20,933 bases of DNA, from contig CAKZKB010000174.1 of assembly GCA_937121005.1 (NCBI GenBank), positions 1 through 20,933 on the forward strand. The letters run 5' to 3'. The notes beneath the pieces were generated by a model. The model was not told the origin of the DNA and ran no database searches. It saw only the letters and a list, made by a program, of their open reading frames with translations. How positions within the stretch are numbered: the stretch's first letter is position 1; the number at the start of each line of letters is the position of its first letter. Positions 6,200-13,275 of this stretch are shown piece after piece. Both the position numbers and the translations under genes were made by a program. Origin of the DNA: an uncultured cyanobacterium (GTDB taxonomy: Bacteria > Cyanobacteriota > Cyanobacteriia > Cyanobacteriales > Geitlerinemataceae).

Positions 6200-7114
6200 G
6201 TGAGTGTTACTGCGATCGCCAACGTTGCTTTTCTCGGTTTGGGCACCATGGGCGGATCCATGGCGGCCAACCTAGCTAAAAATGGCTTGACCGTTACGGC
6301 TTGGAACCGTACCCCCCATCGTCCGGGGGTGGAAGCGGCCGCCCGCGCCGGGGCGACGATCGCGTCTTCTATTGCAGAGGCGGTAAAGAATGCTGATGTG
6401 GTTTTCACCTGCGTTAGCGACGTGCCCGACGTAGAAGCAGTGGTTTTAGGTGCGGGGGGTGTGGCTGAATTTGCCCAACCGGGGGCGATCGTCGTCGATA
6501 CGAGTACCATTGGGAGCCAAGGGGCCAAACAAATTGGGACAACCCTAGAAGCAAAGGGTTTTCGCTTTCTAGACGCACCCATTTCCGGTGGTGACGTGGG
6601 GGCCAAAAATGGGACGCTGACGATTATGGTCGGGGGAGGCAAGGTAGATTTCGATCGCTGTTTGCCGCTATTTGAGGCCATGGGCAAAAACATCCGCTTG
6701 TGCGGCCCCATGGGAAGCGGTCAAGCGGTAAAGGCTTGCAATCAAGTATTGTGCGCTGCTAATTTAATTGGCATCTGCGAAGCCATGCAACTGGCACAGC
6801 AACAAAATATCGACCCTCATTTAATTGTAGAAGTGTGCGGCACGGGAGCCGCCGGATCCTGGGCGCTGTCTAACCTGGGCGAGAAAATTATCGACTCAGA
6901 TTTTGCTCCCGGTTTTGCCATCAAACATATCTTAAAAGATCTGCGCTTGGTCTGCGAAACCATGCCCGAACCCGACAACAATTTGCCCGGTACGACGTTA
7001 GCCGATCGCCTGTTTAAACTTGCCGCCGAACTCGATGGCGGTGCGGGGGGCGAGTGCGGAACTCAAGCTATGATTCGCGCTTACAACGATCGACGATCGA
7101 CGAACAACGAATAA
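6200..7114 (+). CDS. NAD(P)-dependent dehydrogenase, 3-hydroxyisobutyrate dehydrogenase family
   Basis: About 304 residues with the N-terminal Rossmann motif GLGTMG (residues 13-18), the substrate-binding signature DAPISGGDVGAKNGTLTIMVGG, and the catalytic Lys178 in GSGQAVKACNQ. The C-terminal all-helical domain includes WALSNLGEKI and FAIKHILKDLRL. Members act on beta-hydroxyacids (3-hydroxyisobutyrate, tartronate semialdehyde, glyoxylate or succinic semialdehyde). The substrate cannot be fixed from sequence, and glyoxylate/succinate semialdehyde reductase is a realistic alternative. I chose GTG 6200 because it leaves the usual ~10 residues before the glycine motif. The frame stays open to GTG 6116, but those 28 extra residues are Cys/Pro/Arg-rich and unlike the family. 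No strong Shine-Dalgarno sequence marks either start. The gene stands alone. Confidence 0.88.
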   Translation: MSVTAIANVAFLGLGTMGGSMAANLAKNGLTVTAWNRTPHRPGVEAAARAGATIASSIAEAVKNADVVFTCVSDVPDVEAVVLGAGGVAEFAQPGAIVVDTSTIGSQGAKQIGTTLEAKGFRFLDAPISGGDVGAKNGTLTIMVGGGKVDFDRCLPLFEAMGKNIRLCGPMGSGQAVKACNQVLCAANLIGICEAMQLAQQQNIDPHLIVEVCGTGAAGSWALSNLGEKIIDSDFAPGFAIKHILKDLRLVCETMPEPDNNLPGTTLADRLFKLAAELDGGAGGECGTQAMIRAYNDRRSTNNE

Positions 7115-7174
7115 ATAGTTAACGTTAGGTATGGGACGCTACTTTCAATTTAAGTTCGCCTCGTGTATTCTAGA

Positions 7175-7203
7175 GGCTCAGCCTTTGAGGGGAGTTCTGA
7201 GCC
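7175..7203 (+). promoter_or_regulatory. Hairpin placing the Shine-Dalgarno sequence in its loop
   Basis: GGCTCAG (7175-7181) and CTGAGCC (7197-7203) are exact complements. The 15-base loop between them contains GAGGGGAG (7187-7194), the likely ribosome binding site for the small gene starting at ATG 7207. Confidence 0.45.
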
Positions 7204-7206
7204 AGA

Positions 7207-7413
7207 ATGAGTAAAATTGACTACACGGCGATGAGCGATCGCAAGCTAAAACGGTATTGGCTCGATAACCGCAACGATCGCGCTGCCTTTTACGCTTACA
7301 TGGATCGGCGCTAAGCTAGAAGCGATCGCGAATCCATTTCCCCCGACGATCCGGACTGGGAACGAAAAGCGATCGCCAAAATTGAAGCTCGGGTCGAACG
7401 CCATCGCTCCTAA
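7207..7413 (+). pseudogene. DUF6887-like small protein gene interrupted by an in-frame TAA
   Basis: The first part, ATG 7207 to TAA 7312-7314, encodes 35 residues starting MSKIDYTAMSDRKLKRYWLD and ending AFYAYMDRR. This resembles, from memory, the N-terminal half of the cyanobacterial DUF6887 family (..MS..EL..Y.L.HR.D..A..AY.DR). The same frame stays open past the stop for 32 more codons (SPDDPDWERKAIAKIEARVE) to TAA 7411-7413, just what the C-terminal half of such a ~70-residue protein would look like. No ATG, GTG or TTG occurs in frame after the internal stop, so restart is unlikely. I read this as one gene broken by a single nonsense codon, or a sequencing error. A functional 35-residue protein is possible. 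DUF6888, a frequent partner in my memory, is not seen. Confidence 0.6.
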
Positions 7414-7454
7414 TTTTCTATTGTACTTTTACCCATCACCAATTATCCAAATTG

Positions 7455-7811
7455 ATGCGATCGCTTCTCCTGTCCAAAATCCATAACGCCACCCTCACCG
7501 ATGCCAATCTCGACTACGTGGGTAGCATCGGTATCGATGCAAACTTGCTCGAAACGGCAGGGATTTTGCCTTACGAACAAGTGCAAGTCGTCAACATCAC
7601 CAACGGAACGCGACTGACTACCTACGCCATTGAAGCCCCACCCAACTCCGGTAAAATCGAACTGAACGGGGCTGCGGCTCGCTTGGGAATGAAAGGCGAT
7701 CGCGTGATTATTATGACCTACGGTTTATTTTCAACCGAAGAAGCGCGATCGCACCAACCCAAAGTCGTGATTCTCGATCGTCACAATCAAATTCTCGACG
7801 TGCGCCCCTAA
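7455..7811 (+). CDS. panD: Aspartate 1-decarboxylase (pyruvoyl-dependent)
   Basis: PanD makes beta-alanine from L-aspartate for pantothenate and CoA synthesis. The protein self-cleaves at a Gly-Ser bond, the Ser becoming the pyruvoyl cofactor. Here the site is DYVGSIGID, with Gly23-Ser24 or close by. Other family features are LSKIHNATLTDANLDY at the N-terminus (Lys9 equivalent present), VQVVNITNGTRLTTYAIEA, and ELNGAAARLGMKGDRVIIMTYG. The 118-residue length is normal. I chose ATG 7455; a TTG three bases earlier would only add one residue. The start lies 41 bases after the interrupted small gene. The amt gene is convergent downstream, with a terminator hairpin in the 60-base gap. Confidence 0.94.
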   Translation: MRSLLLSKIHNATLTDANLDYVGSIGIDANLLETAGILPYEQVQVVNITNGTRLTTYAIEAPPNSGKIELNGAAARLGMKGDRVIIMTYGLFSTEEARSHQPKVVILDRHNQILDVRP

Positions 7812-7829
7812 TTCTCTTCAATTTCGCAC

Positions 7830-7852
7830 AAAAAAGCAGCCCGCAGGCTGCT
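7830..7852 (-). terminator. Rho-independent terminator of the amt gene
   Basis: On the minus strand, AGCAGCC, loop TGCG, GGCTGCT forms a perfect 7-bp stem directly followed by TTTTTT (7830-7835 as A-run on plus). It begins 19 bases after the amt stop. Toward panD (plus strand) there is no T-run. Confidence 0.85.
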
Positions 7853-7871
7853 CGAAGTAGAGAGATGCAAA

Positions 7872-9359
7872 CTAAGCAATCTCGCCTTCACCCGGTACGC
7901 TGCCCGGCGGCGGAGCCGAAACTGCACTAGGTAAAGACTCTTTCAAGAAACCGCTATAGGCTTCCATTCCGTGTTCGCCAATATCGAGTCCTTCGAGTTC
8001 TTCTTGAGGAGTAACGCGAATACCGATGGTGAATTTTAGAGCTAACCAGAAAATGGTGCTCAACGCCACCGTCACGCCACCGATGACCAAAATACCCACC
8101 AATTGAGTAATGATATTCGCTGCACCCGGAGCAAAGATCCCGTAAGCGAGGGTGCCCCAAATCCCGTTAACCAAGTGAACGGAGGTTGCCCCTACCGGAT
8201 CGTCAATGTGGATTTTGTCGAAGAAGGCAACAGAAAAGACCACCAGAACCCCGGCGATCGCTCCGATAATCACCGCCGACAGGTAAGAAACATCGGCACA
8301 AGGAGCGGTAATGGCCACCAAACCGGCCAAAATGCCGTTGATAATCATCGACAAGTCGGGCTTGCCATCTTTGATCCAAGAGGTGAACGTCCCGGTAATG
8401 CCCCCAGCAGCAGCCGCTAAGCTCGTCGTTACGGCAATGTAGGGTACGGCGGGAATGTCAGCAGCCAGTTGAGAACCGGGGTTAAACCCAAACCAACCCA
8501 ACCACAGAATCAAGCATCCTAACGTGGCGATGCTCATGTTGTGACCGGGAATGGCACGGGGTTCGCCATCTGCGTACTTCCCTGTACGCGGCCCCAAGAA
8601 TGCGGCCCCCATGAGGGCAGCCCAGCCACCCACCGAGTGGACGACGGTGGATCCTGCAAAGTCGCGGAAACCCGCATCGTACAGCCAAGCACCTTCGCCG
8701 GCCCACACCCAGTGTCCGGTGATGCAGTAGGAGAAACCCACTAACAGAATGCTGAAGATCAAAAAGGCATCGAATTTGATCCGCTCGGCAACGGCTCCAG
8801 AGACGATGGTGGCGGCAGTAGCCGCAAACGCGCCTTGGAACAAGAAAAATACGGGTACGGGCAAGCCACCGGAACCGCCGTAAACATCGGCATCGCCAGT
8901 GAGGAAAAAGCCGCCCAAACCGAGAACGGGGCTACCCGTTCCAAACATAAACGCAAAACCAAAAGCCCAATAAACGATTAGAGCCAGTCCGAAGACGATC
9001 AGGTTTTTCGCCAGGATGTTAACGGCGTTTTTTTGACGGCAAAAACCCGTCTCCAACATCCCGAAGCCGGCGTTCATAAAGAACACCAAGACGGCAGCAA
9101 TTAGCACCCAAATTGCATCGAGAATTCCTTTTACGTCTTCAGGAGACATGGGGGCAGCTTCGTCTTGGGCAGACGCAGCTACGCTCCAGGTGACGACGAT
9201 CGCCGCGACGATCGGAACGCAAGCCAGCCAGCGAAGGGGCAAGAACTTGGCGATCCCTTTCAAGTAATCGGCAGCAGTCGCAGAGCGGCGAGGGCGATCG
9301 CTCCCAAACCCGTTTTGCGGTGCTGTCCTCATTTTTTTGAGGGTTAGTTTAGATGTCAT
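7872..9359 (-). CDS. amt: Ammonium transporter, Amt/MEP family
   Basis: A channel-like transporter for NH4+/NH3 in the cytoplasmic membrane. The 495-residue protein starts with a basic stretch and a signal-peptide-like segment (LACVPIVAAIVVTWSVAASAQ, likely cut after ASA), followed by ~11 membrane helices. Family motifs are GFGMLETGFCRQKNAVNILAKN, AAATIVSGAVAERIKF, the twin-His pore His residues in STVVHSVGG and GATSVHLVNG, and WLGWFGFNPGS. The C-terminal tail with GLDIGEHGMEAYSGF is the regulatory tail seen in Amt proteins controlled by PII/GlnK. A perfect NtcA-type box lies upstream, which fits nitrogen control. The start is uncertain: ATG at 9359 or the Met ten residues in (9332). Neither has a good Shine-Dalgarno sequence. 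No glnK/glnB is adjacent. Confidence 0.96.
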   Translation of the reverse strand: MTSKLTLKKMRTAPQNGFGSDRPRRSATAADYLKGIAKFLPLRWLACVPIVAAIVVTWSVAASAQDEAAPMSPEDVKGILDAIWVLIAAVLVFFMNAGFGMLETGFCRQKNAVNILAKNLIVFGLALIVYWAFGFAFMFGTGSPVLGLGGFFLTGDADVYGGSGGLPVPVFFLFQGAFAATAATIVSGAVAERIKFDAFLIFSILLVGFSYCITGHWVWAGEGAWLYDAGFRDFAGSTVVHSVGGWAALMGAAFLGPRTGKYADGEPRAIPGHNMSIATLGCLILWLGWFGFNPGSQLAADIPAVPYIAVTTSLAAAAGGITGTFTSWIKDGKPDLSMIINGILAGLVAITAPCADVSYLSAVIIGAIAGVLVVFSVAFFDKIHIDDPVGATSVHLVNGIWGTLAYGIFAPGAANIITQLVGILVIGGVTVALSTIFWLALKFTIGIRVTPQEELEGLDIGEHGMEAYSGFLKESLPSAVSAPPPGSVPGEGEIA

Positions 9360-9391
9360 CGCGCTAGAATGTACCTCTACGAGTCAACATG

Positions 9392-9433
9392 ATTCCACCA
9401 ATTCTGACTCGCGACTTCTGTATAGGAAGCTAC
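9392..9433 (-). promoter_or_regulatory. NtcA-activated promoter of amt
   Basis: GTA-N8-TAC, the NtcA consensus, is at 9420-9433. Reading toward amt, TGGAAT (9397-9392) follows exactly 22 bases after the box, the spacing known for class II NtcA promoters, though it departs from TAN3T at its second base. The purE gene ends at 9482, also on the minus strand, so the box can serve only amt. NtcA is the 2-oxoglutarate-sensing global nitrogen regulator of cyanobacteria. Confidence 0.8.
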
Positions 9434-9481
9434 AAATCCCCCGATCGACGTAGGAAAAAGTGTGGATCCTTTGGTACGCGA

Positions 9482-10042
9482 CTAGGTGTTTCTGCCCGAC
9501 GATCGCGATTTGGGTACGCGGTCGAACATCTGCAACAAGTATTTTTGATATCCCAATTCCTCCAGGCGGGCTTGTTTTTGGAGGACGGCTTGGGTTTGGG
9601 TTTGGCGGTAGCGGCGCACTTTTTCCAGGATTTCGGGGTCGTGGGCTGCTAAAATTTGGATGGCGAGCAATCCGGCATTTTTGGCATTGCCGATGGCGAC
9701 GGTGGCGACAGGAATCCCGGCGGGCATCTGCACGATCGAGTACAGGGAATCGACCCCTTGTAGCTGGCGGCTGGCGATGGGTACGCCAATCACGGGGAGG
9801 AGGGTGAGAGAGGCAACCATTCCGGGCAAATGCGCTGCACCCCCGGCTCCGGCGATAATGACTTTCAGTCCTCTCGATTCGGCAGATTGGGCGTATTCTA
9901 CCATGCGGGTCGGCGTGCGGTGCGCGGAGACGATCGCCACTTCGCAGGGGACTTCGAGTTCTTCGCAGACGGCGATCGCTTCTTGCATGGCGGGCAAGTC
10001 GGAGTCGCTGCCCATGATAATGCCGATTTCAGGCGTACTCAT
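9482..10042 (-). CDS. purE: N5-carboxyaminoimidazole ribonucleotide mutase
   Basis: PurE converts N5-CAIR to CAIR in purine synthesis. Motifs: GIIMGSDSDLPAMQ (residues ~7-20), the SAHRTPTRM active-site segment with the catalytic His, and GAGGAAHLPGMVA. The core is about 160 residues. The last ~25 (YQKYLLQMFDRVPKSRSSGRNT) are a basic tail beyond the usual end. The stop is TAG. The start codon lies only 26 bases from nagA, which runs the other way, so the two promoters must overlap or reach into coding sequence. The purK partner is not next to it. Confidence 0.95.
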   Translation of the reverse strand: MSTPEIGIIMGSDSDLPAMQEAIAVCEELEVPCEVAIVSAHRTPTRMVEYAQSAESRGLKVIIAGAGGAAHLPGMVASLTLLPVIGVPIASRQLQGVDSLYSIVQMPAGIPVATVAIGNAKNAGLLAIQILAAHDPEILEKVRRYRQTQTQAVLQKQARLEELGYQKYLLQMFDRVPKSRSSGRNT

Positions 10043-10068
10043 TCGTTCTTTTAGGGATAGATGAAGTG

Positions 10069-11223
10069 ATGGCTAACCTGCCTATTATCAACGCTCGCTT
10101 CCCCGGCTACAAGGGGTTGCAAACAATTTCTGTCGATGCGGTGGGAAAAATTTCCGCGATCGCCCCGATGTCAACTGCGTCAGTATCGGGTAAGGCGATC
10201 GATGCGGGGGGCGATTGGCTGTCTCTGGGGGGAGTCGATTTGCAAATTAACGGGGCGTTGGGGTTGGCTTTTACGGATGTAGAAACTCATCATCGCCCGA
10301 TTTTAGAGAAAATTTGTCGGTTTTTATGGCAGCAGGGAATCGATGGTTTTTGCCCGACGTTGGTGACAACTTCAGTGGAGAATATCCGCCGATCGCTCGA
10401 TGTTTTCGCTGAGTTTATGGCAACCTTTGACGAACCGCAAGCGGCAAAAGTGTTGGGTGTCCATTTAGAAGGGCCGTTTTTGAACCCGAAGAAACGCGGG
10501 GCGCATCCTGAAGAGTTTTTGCTCCCGCTAACAGTAGAAAATGTCGATCGCGTTTTAGGCGATCGCGCTGATGTTGTCAAAATTATCACCCTTGCCCCAG
10601 AATTAGATGAGACTGGAAAAACGGTCGATCGCTTGCAGTCTTTAGGCATTACAATTAGTTTAGGCCATTCTTTAGCCACAGAAGAAGAGGCCAATTCTGC
10701 CTTCGATCGCGGGGCAACAATGGTAACGCACGCTTTCAACGCTATGCCCAGTTTGCACCATCGCCAACCGGGTTTGCTAGCAGCCGCGATCGTCCGTCCA
10801 GAAGTTCGTTGCGGCCTGATTGCCGATGGCGTTCACGTCCAGCCGACGATGGTAAAAATATTACTACAAGCTAGTCAATTTGACAAGGGAATTTTCCTGG
10901 TCAGCGACGCACTCGCACCGTTAGGATTGCCGGATGGAACCTACCCCTGGGACAGTCGTGAAATTGAGGTCAAACAGGGCACGGCACGATTGTTAGACGG
11001 GACGCTTTCGGGGACGACGTTGCCTTTATTTTCGGGAGTGCAAAATCTAGTGAACTGGGGAATTTGCGATCTAGAAACCGCGATCGCTTTGGCAACAGTT
11101 GCGCCTCGGGAAGCAGTGGGGATCGAAGGTGCGATCGGTGCGGATTCGTCGCAATTGATTCGCTGGCATCAGGAGGGAACCGTGCTAGAATGGAAGCGAT
11201 TCAAACAATCCAATTCAGAGTGA
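10069..11223 (+). CDS. nagA: N-acetylglucosamine-6-phosphate deacetylase
   Basis: NagA removes acetate from GlcNAc-6-P, the first committed step of amino-sugar recycling from peptidoglycan or chitin. The 384-residue amidohydrolase has DLQINGALG near residue 57, in place of the HxH metal motif, as E. coli NagA also has. It also has HLEGPFLNPKKRGAH with metal ligand Glu134, LGHSLAT with His200, VTHAFNAM with His221, and the catalytic Asp280 in FLVSDALAPLG. The C-terminal LSGTTLPLFSGVQNLV is typical. I chose ATG 10069; GTG 10066 adds one residue, and ATG 10061 leads to an immediate stop. AGGG (10053-10056) is a weak ribosome binding site. No nagB or transporter gene is nearby. Confidence 0.94.
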   Translation: MANLPIINARFPGYKGLQTISVDAVGKISAIAPMSTASVSGKAIDAGGDWLSLGGVDLQINGALGLAFTDVETHHRPILEKICRFLWQQGIDGFCPTLVTTSVENIRRSLDVFAEFMATFDEPQAAKVLGVHLEGPFLNPKKRGAHPEEFLLPLTVENVDRVLGDRADVVKIITLAPELDETGKTVDRLQSLGITISLGHSLATEEEANSAFDRGATMVTHAFNAMPSLHHRQPGLLAAAIVRPEVRCGLIADGVHVQPTMVKILLQASQFDKGIFLVSDALAPLGLPDGTYPWDSREIEVKQGTARLLDGTLSGTTLPLFSGVQNLVNWGICDLETAIALATVAPREAVGIEGAIGADSSQLIRWHQEGTVLEWKRFKQSNSE

Positions 11224-11334
11224 AGCAGCGTGCAGTCGGGACAGCGAAGTTGTTGCTGGATGGCGCGAACAAGAGCGTTTGTCTATTCTATCCCCTTTTC
11301 AGTGGCAGCGATCGCGGAGGAGATTTTAGATCCC

Positions 11335-11360
11335 ATCGCCAAGGCTTTTATCTTGGCGAT
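11335..11360. terminator. Hairpin between convergent nagA and ferritin genes
   Basis: ATCGCCAAG (11335-11343) and CTTGGCGAT (11352-11360) are a perfect 9-bp stem with an 8-base loop, seven bases beyond the ferritin stop. No T-run follows on either strand. A bidirectional terminator or an mRNA-end hairpin is possible. Confidence 0.45.
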
Positions 11361-11366
11361 CGCAGG

Positions 11367-11903
11367 CTAGACAGCCGCCGTTCCTGTCATAGAAGTCGCT
11401 TCTTTTCCGTTCGTCATCGCGATCTTTTCCAGTTCGCGATCGATTAGAAACATTCCTTGTCCTTCTACGCCAATCAACTTAATTTTGTCTAAAATGCCCT
11501 TAAACAAAAACTCCTCTTGATGTTGTTCCGCCACGTACCACTGGAGAAATTGCAGCGTCGAATAGTCCGGTTCGGTGGTCGCTAGATGTACCAGATCGTT
11601 GATTTTACTGGTGACAACGAGCTCGTGTTGGTAGACTTTTTCAAACAACTCTATTAGGGAGCCGAACTCGGTCGGGGGTGCTTCCATTCCGCCGAGAATT
11701 GCCAGTGCGCCTGTTTCTTGCAAGTATTGGAGGAGGCGGTGCATATGCCCCATTTCTTCGGTGGCGTGTTGGCTCAGAAAAGTAGCACAACCATCGAGAG
11801 ATTGATAAGCGCACCAGCAACTCATTTGCAAGTAGAGATGAGACGAGTACATCTCCAGGTTGATTTGATGGTTGAGGCGATCGGCCATTTTTTGAGAAAG
11901 CAT
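11367..11903 (-). CDS. ftnA: Bacterial non-haem ferritin
   Basis: A 178-residue iron-storage ferritin, aligning closely with E. coli FtnA as I recall it. Ferroxidase residues fall at the same numbers: Glu17 (INLEMYSS), Glu50 and His53 (ATEEMGHM), Glu94 (YQHE), Gln127 and Glu130 (AEQHQEE). These oxidise Fe2+ with O2 or H2O2 and store it as ferric mineral in a 24-mer. No haem-binding Met at the bacterioferritin position was assigned. The frame is open to 11957, but I chose ATG 11903: AGGAGA sits ~8 bases upstream and the protein then starts MLSQKMADRLNHQ, matching FtnA's start. It follows feoC by 29 bases on the same strand, so import and storage are probably co-transcribed. The last ~15 residues are Thr/Ala-rich and look unconserved. 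Confidence 0.93.
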   Translation of the reverse strand: MLSQKMADRLNHQINLEMYSSHLYLQMSCWCAYQSLDGCATFLSQHATEEMGHMHRLLQYLQETGALAILGGMEAPPTEFGSLIELFEKVYQHELVVTSKINDLVHLATTEPDYSTLQFLQWYVAEQHQEEFLFKGILDKIKLIGVEGQGMFLIDRELEKIAMTNGKEATSMTGTAAV

Positions 11904-11932
11904 CAGTTCGTCTCCTGAGAATGATGGGGCAA

Positions 11933-12160
11933 CTAACAACTTCGAGAAGTCGTCCACTCATAAAATTCTAGGGCTTCTGGATCGCAACTGCAACACCCAG
12001 GGCAGGCTTTACTGTCAACTTTGGAGACCCGTCCTTTCCGAATCAACAGAGATAGCATGGCCCGCAGGGTCTCCGCATCGAGTTTGAACTGGCGTTCCAG
12101 GTCAGCGAGAGACGTGCGGTGGCAGTTTTGCAGGTGAGTTTGTAAGTCTTTAATCAGCAT
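11933..12160 (-). CDS. feoC: FeoC-like ferrous iron transport regulator
   Basis: A 75-residue winged-helix protein starting MLIKDLQTHLQ, with SLADLERQFKLDAETLRAMLSLLIRKGRVSKVD typical of FeoC. It then has a cysteine cluster CPGCCSC and EALEFYEW. In Klebsiella and E. coli, FeoC binds an Fe-S cluster and interacts with or stabilises FeoB; a transcriptional role is also proposed. An extra Cys is the final residue. I chose ATG 12160 because GAGGA stands 11 bases upstream and family members start here; the frame runs on to a TTG at 12178. It is cut off from feoB by the nuclease-like gene, whose stop lies 14 bases upstream. The feoC ribosome binding site overlaps that stop. Confidence 0.88.
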   Translation of the reverse strand: MLIKDLQTHLQNCHRTSLADLERQFKLDAETLRAMLSLLIRKGRVSKVDSKACPGCCSCDPEALEFYEWTTSRSC

Positions 12161-12174
12161 GGTAGTAGATGTCC

Positions 12175-13041
12175 TCAATTTTCACTATTTTCGTTTTCGA
12201 CTTGTTGCTGTAACTCAATGATGCGATCGAGTGATAATTCAGTAAAATTTGCAACTCGATTGACATTAACCTCCGCACGAAGCATATTTAATGCAATTTG
12301 TTCTTGCTTTTGCTCGGCTCCTTGCTGAATTGCTCGATCGCGCTCTTGTCGGTACAATGGTTCTAAACGCATAACTAACTCCCGGTCTTCTGCTGACCCT
12401 TGCGTGTTGGTTAAGTATCGCTCTAAAGTATAGAACAATTCTAGCACAGTTGCTCGGTACTCGAAGGTCTCTGGCAACGCTAAAAACTCCTCAATCGCTT
12501 GTTTCTGGACTGTTCCACGTCCCAACAGTCGCAACCATAAGGTTTCTGGGGTTTGGGGTAGGCGGTGAATCGCGACTATCGCTGTCCGCAACCCGTTAGC
12601 GAGAAAGTGAATCCCTTCCCCCCAATCGCCCCGATCTCGCGCCCCAAATTCAGATGTAATGGTATCGGATGCGGTGGGTGTCCAAATCCACAAACGCGGT
12701 AAATCGCGATCGGATAATGCTTTTTTGTTACGCTTGGCTTCCCGTCGCAGTTGTCCGTCTAATTCCAGTAACTTTAACAAACAGTCGCGAATTTCGTTAT
12801 CCGTTACAGGGTTACGAAATGGTTCAAAGATGGCTGCTGTTGTTGCCATTTTTCCCAGCAGTCCTAAAGCGGCGCGATCCGCGACAGCGCACCTATCGCC
12901 CTCTGCGGATGAAGGAACGAACGCCACATCGATCTGTCTAGCTTCTCCAGCAACTCGTTTAGGGGACTCAACTTTGCCGATCGTCGATAGCAGGGTTTCC
13001 AAATAATCTTTGGCAAATTGGTCGTGAATAAATCGTGTCAT
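12175..13041 (-). CDS. PD-(D/E)XK nuclease-like protein of a cyanobacterial Rpn/transposase-type family
   Basis: About 288 residues starting MTRFIHDQFAKDYLETLLS. This matches a large, multi-copy cyanobacterial family that I recall under names such as Rpn family recombination-promoting nuclease/putative transposase. Features: GEARQIDVAFVP (probable acidic nuclease motif, ~32-43), IFEPFRNPVTDNEIR, LPRLWIWTPTAS and LRTAIVAIHRLPQTPETLWLRLLGRG. The C-terminal region has Gln/Glu-rich helices (RQERDRAIQQGAEQKQEQ) and ends in a short helix (LSLDRIIELQQQVE). Biochemical function is unproven. ATG 13041 is the family start; ten extra residues are possible upstream. Its base composition and codon choice (AT-richer, fewer GC-ending codons) look different from feoB and ferritin. 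It separates feoAB from feoC-ftnA, suggesting insertion into an iron operon. Confidence 0.8.
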   Translation of the reverse strand: MTRFIHDQFAKDYLETLLSTIGKVESPKRVAGEARQIDVAFVPSSAEGDRCAVADRAALGLLGKMATTAAIFEPFRNPVTDNEIRDCLLKLLELDGQLRREAKRNKKALSDRDLPRLWIWTPTASDTITSEFGARDRGDWGEGIHFLANGLRTAIVAIHRLPQTPETLWLRLLGRGTVQKQAIEEFLALPETFEYRATVLELFYTLERYLTNTQGSAEDRELVMRLEPLYRQERDRAIQQGAEQKQEQIALNMLRAEVNVNRVANFTELSLDRIIELQQQVENENSEN

Positions 13042-13137
13042 GCACCTAAAAATTGCTGTATTGTACCGCACCTGGAGGGCGATCGCCCTTGTCCTCTAGC
13101 GAGTTAAAACTTTAGTTAATCGGCGTGCTAACCTGTA

Positions 13138-13215
13138 AAGGGTAAGCATTCAGGTGGTATCTAGAAACTGGGTTTCTACGTCCGAGGCGCATCGAACACC
13201 TGAATAGTTACCCTT
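13138..13215. repeat. Hairpin element, copy 1 (downstream of feoB)
   Basis: Ends 13138-13156 and 13197-13215 are 19-base inverted repeats with 17 pairs (AAGGGTAAGC.. / ..TTACCCTT). Inside lies AGAAAC-TGG-GTTTCT, a second hairpin of a type common in cyanobacterial intergenic DNA. It matches copy 2 at 16452-16516 in opposite orientation, ~37 of 43 bases over the best part. Confidence 0.8.
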
Positions 13216-13221
13216 GGGAAA

Positions 13222-13270
13222 GGGCGAATGCCATAAACGCTGCGCCTAGGCTGCGCCAAACGCCCCTACA
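13222..13270. repeat. TGTAGGGGCG / GGCATTCGCCC repeat with a 27-bp insert
   Basis: Read on the minus strand it is TGTAGGGGCG, 27 bases, then TGGCATTCGCCC. The copy at 19470-19492 has the same ends with only AA between. The insert holds a direct repeat GGCGCAGC-CTA-GGCGCAGC. It begins six bases downstream of the feoB stop codon. Confidence 0.75.
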
Positions 13271-13275
13271 GGTTG

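Noticed and set aside
11260..11370. 36-residue hydrophobic frame between nagA and ferritin (MARTRAFVYSIPF...)
   Set aside because: No ribosome binding site, overlaps the ferritin stop and a hairpin; no homologue recalled. A small protein cannot be fully excluded.
11904..11957. 18-residue N-terminal extension of ferritin
   Set aside because: The AGGAGA ribosome binding site lies inside it, and FtnA-type ferritins start at the inner Met.
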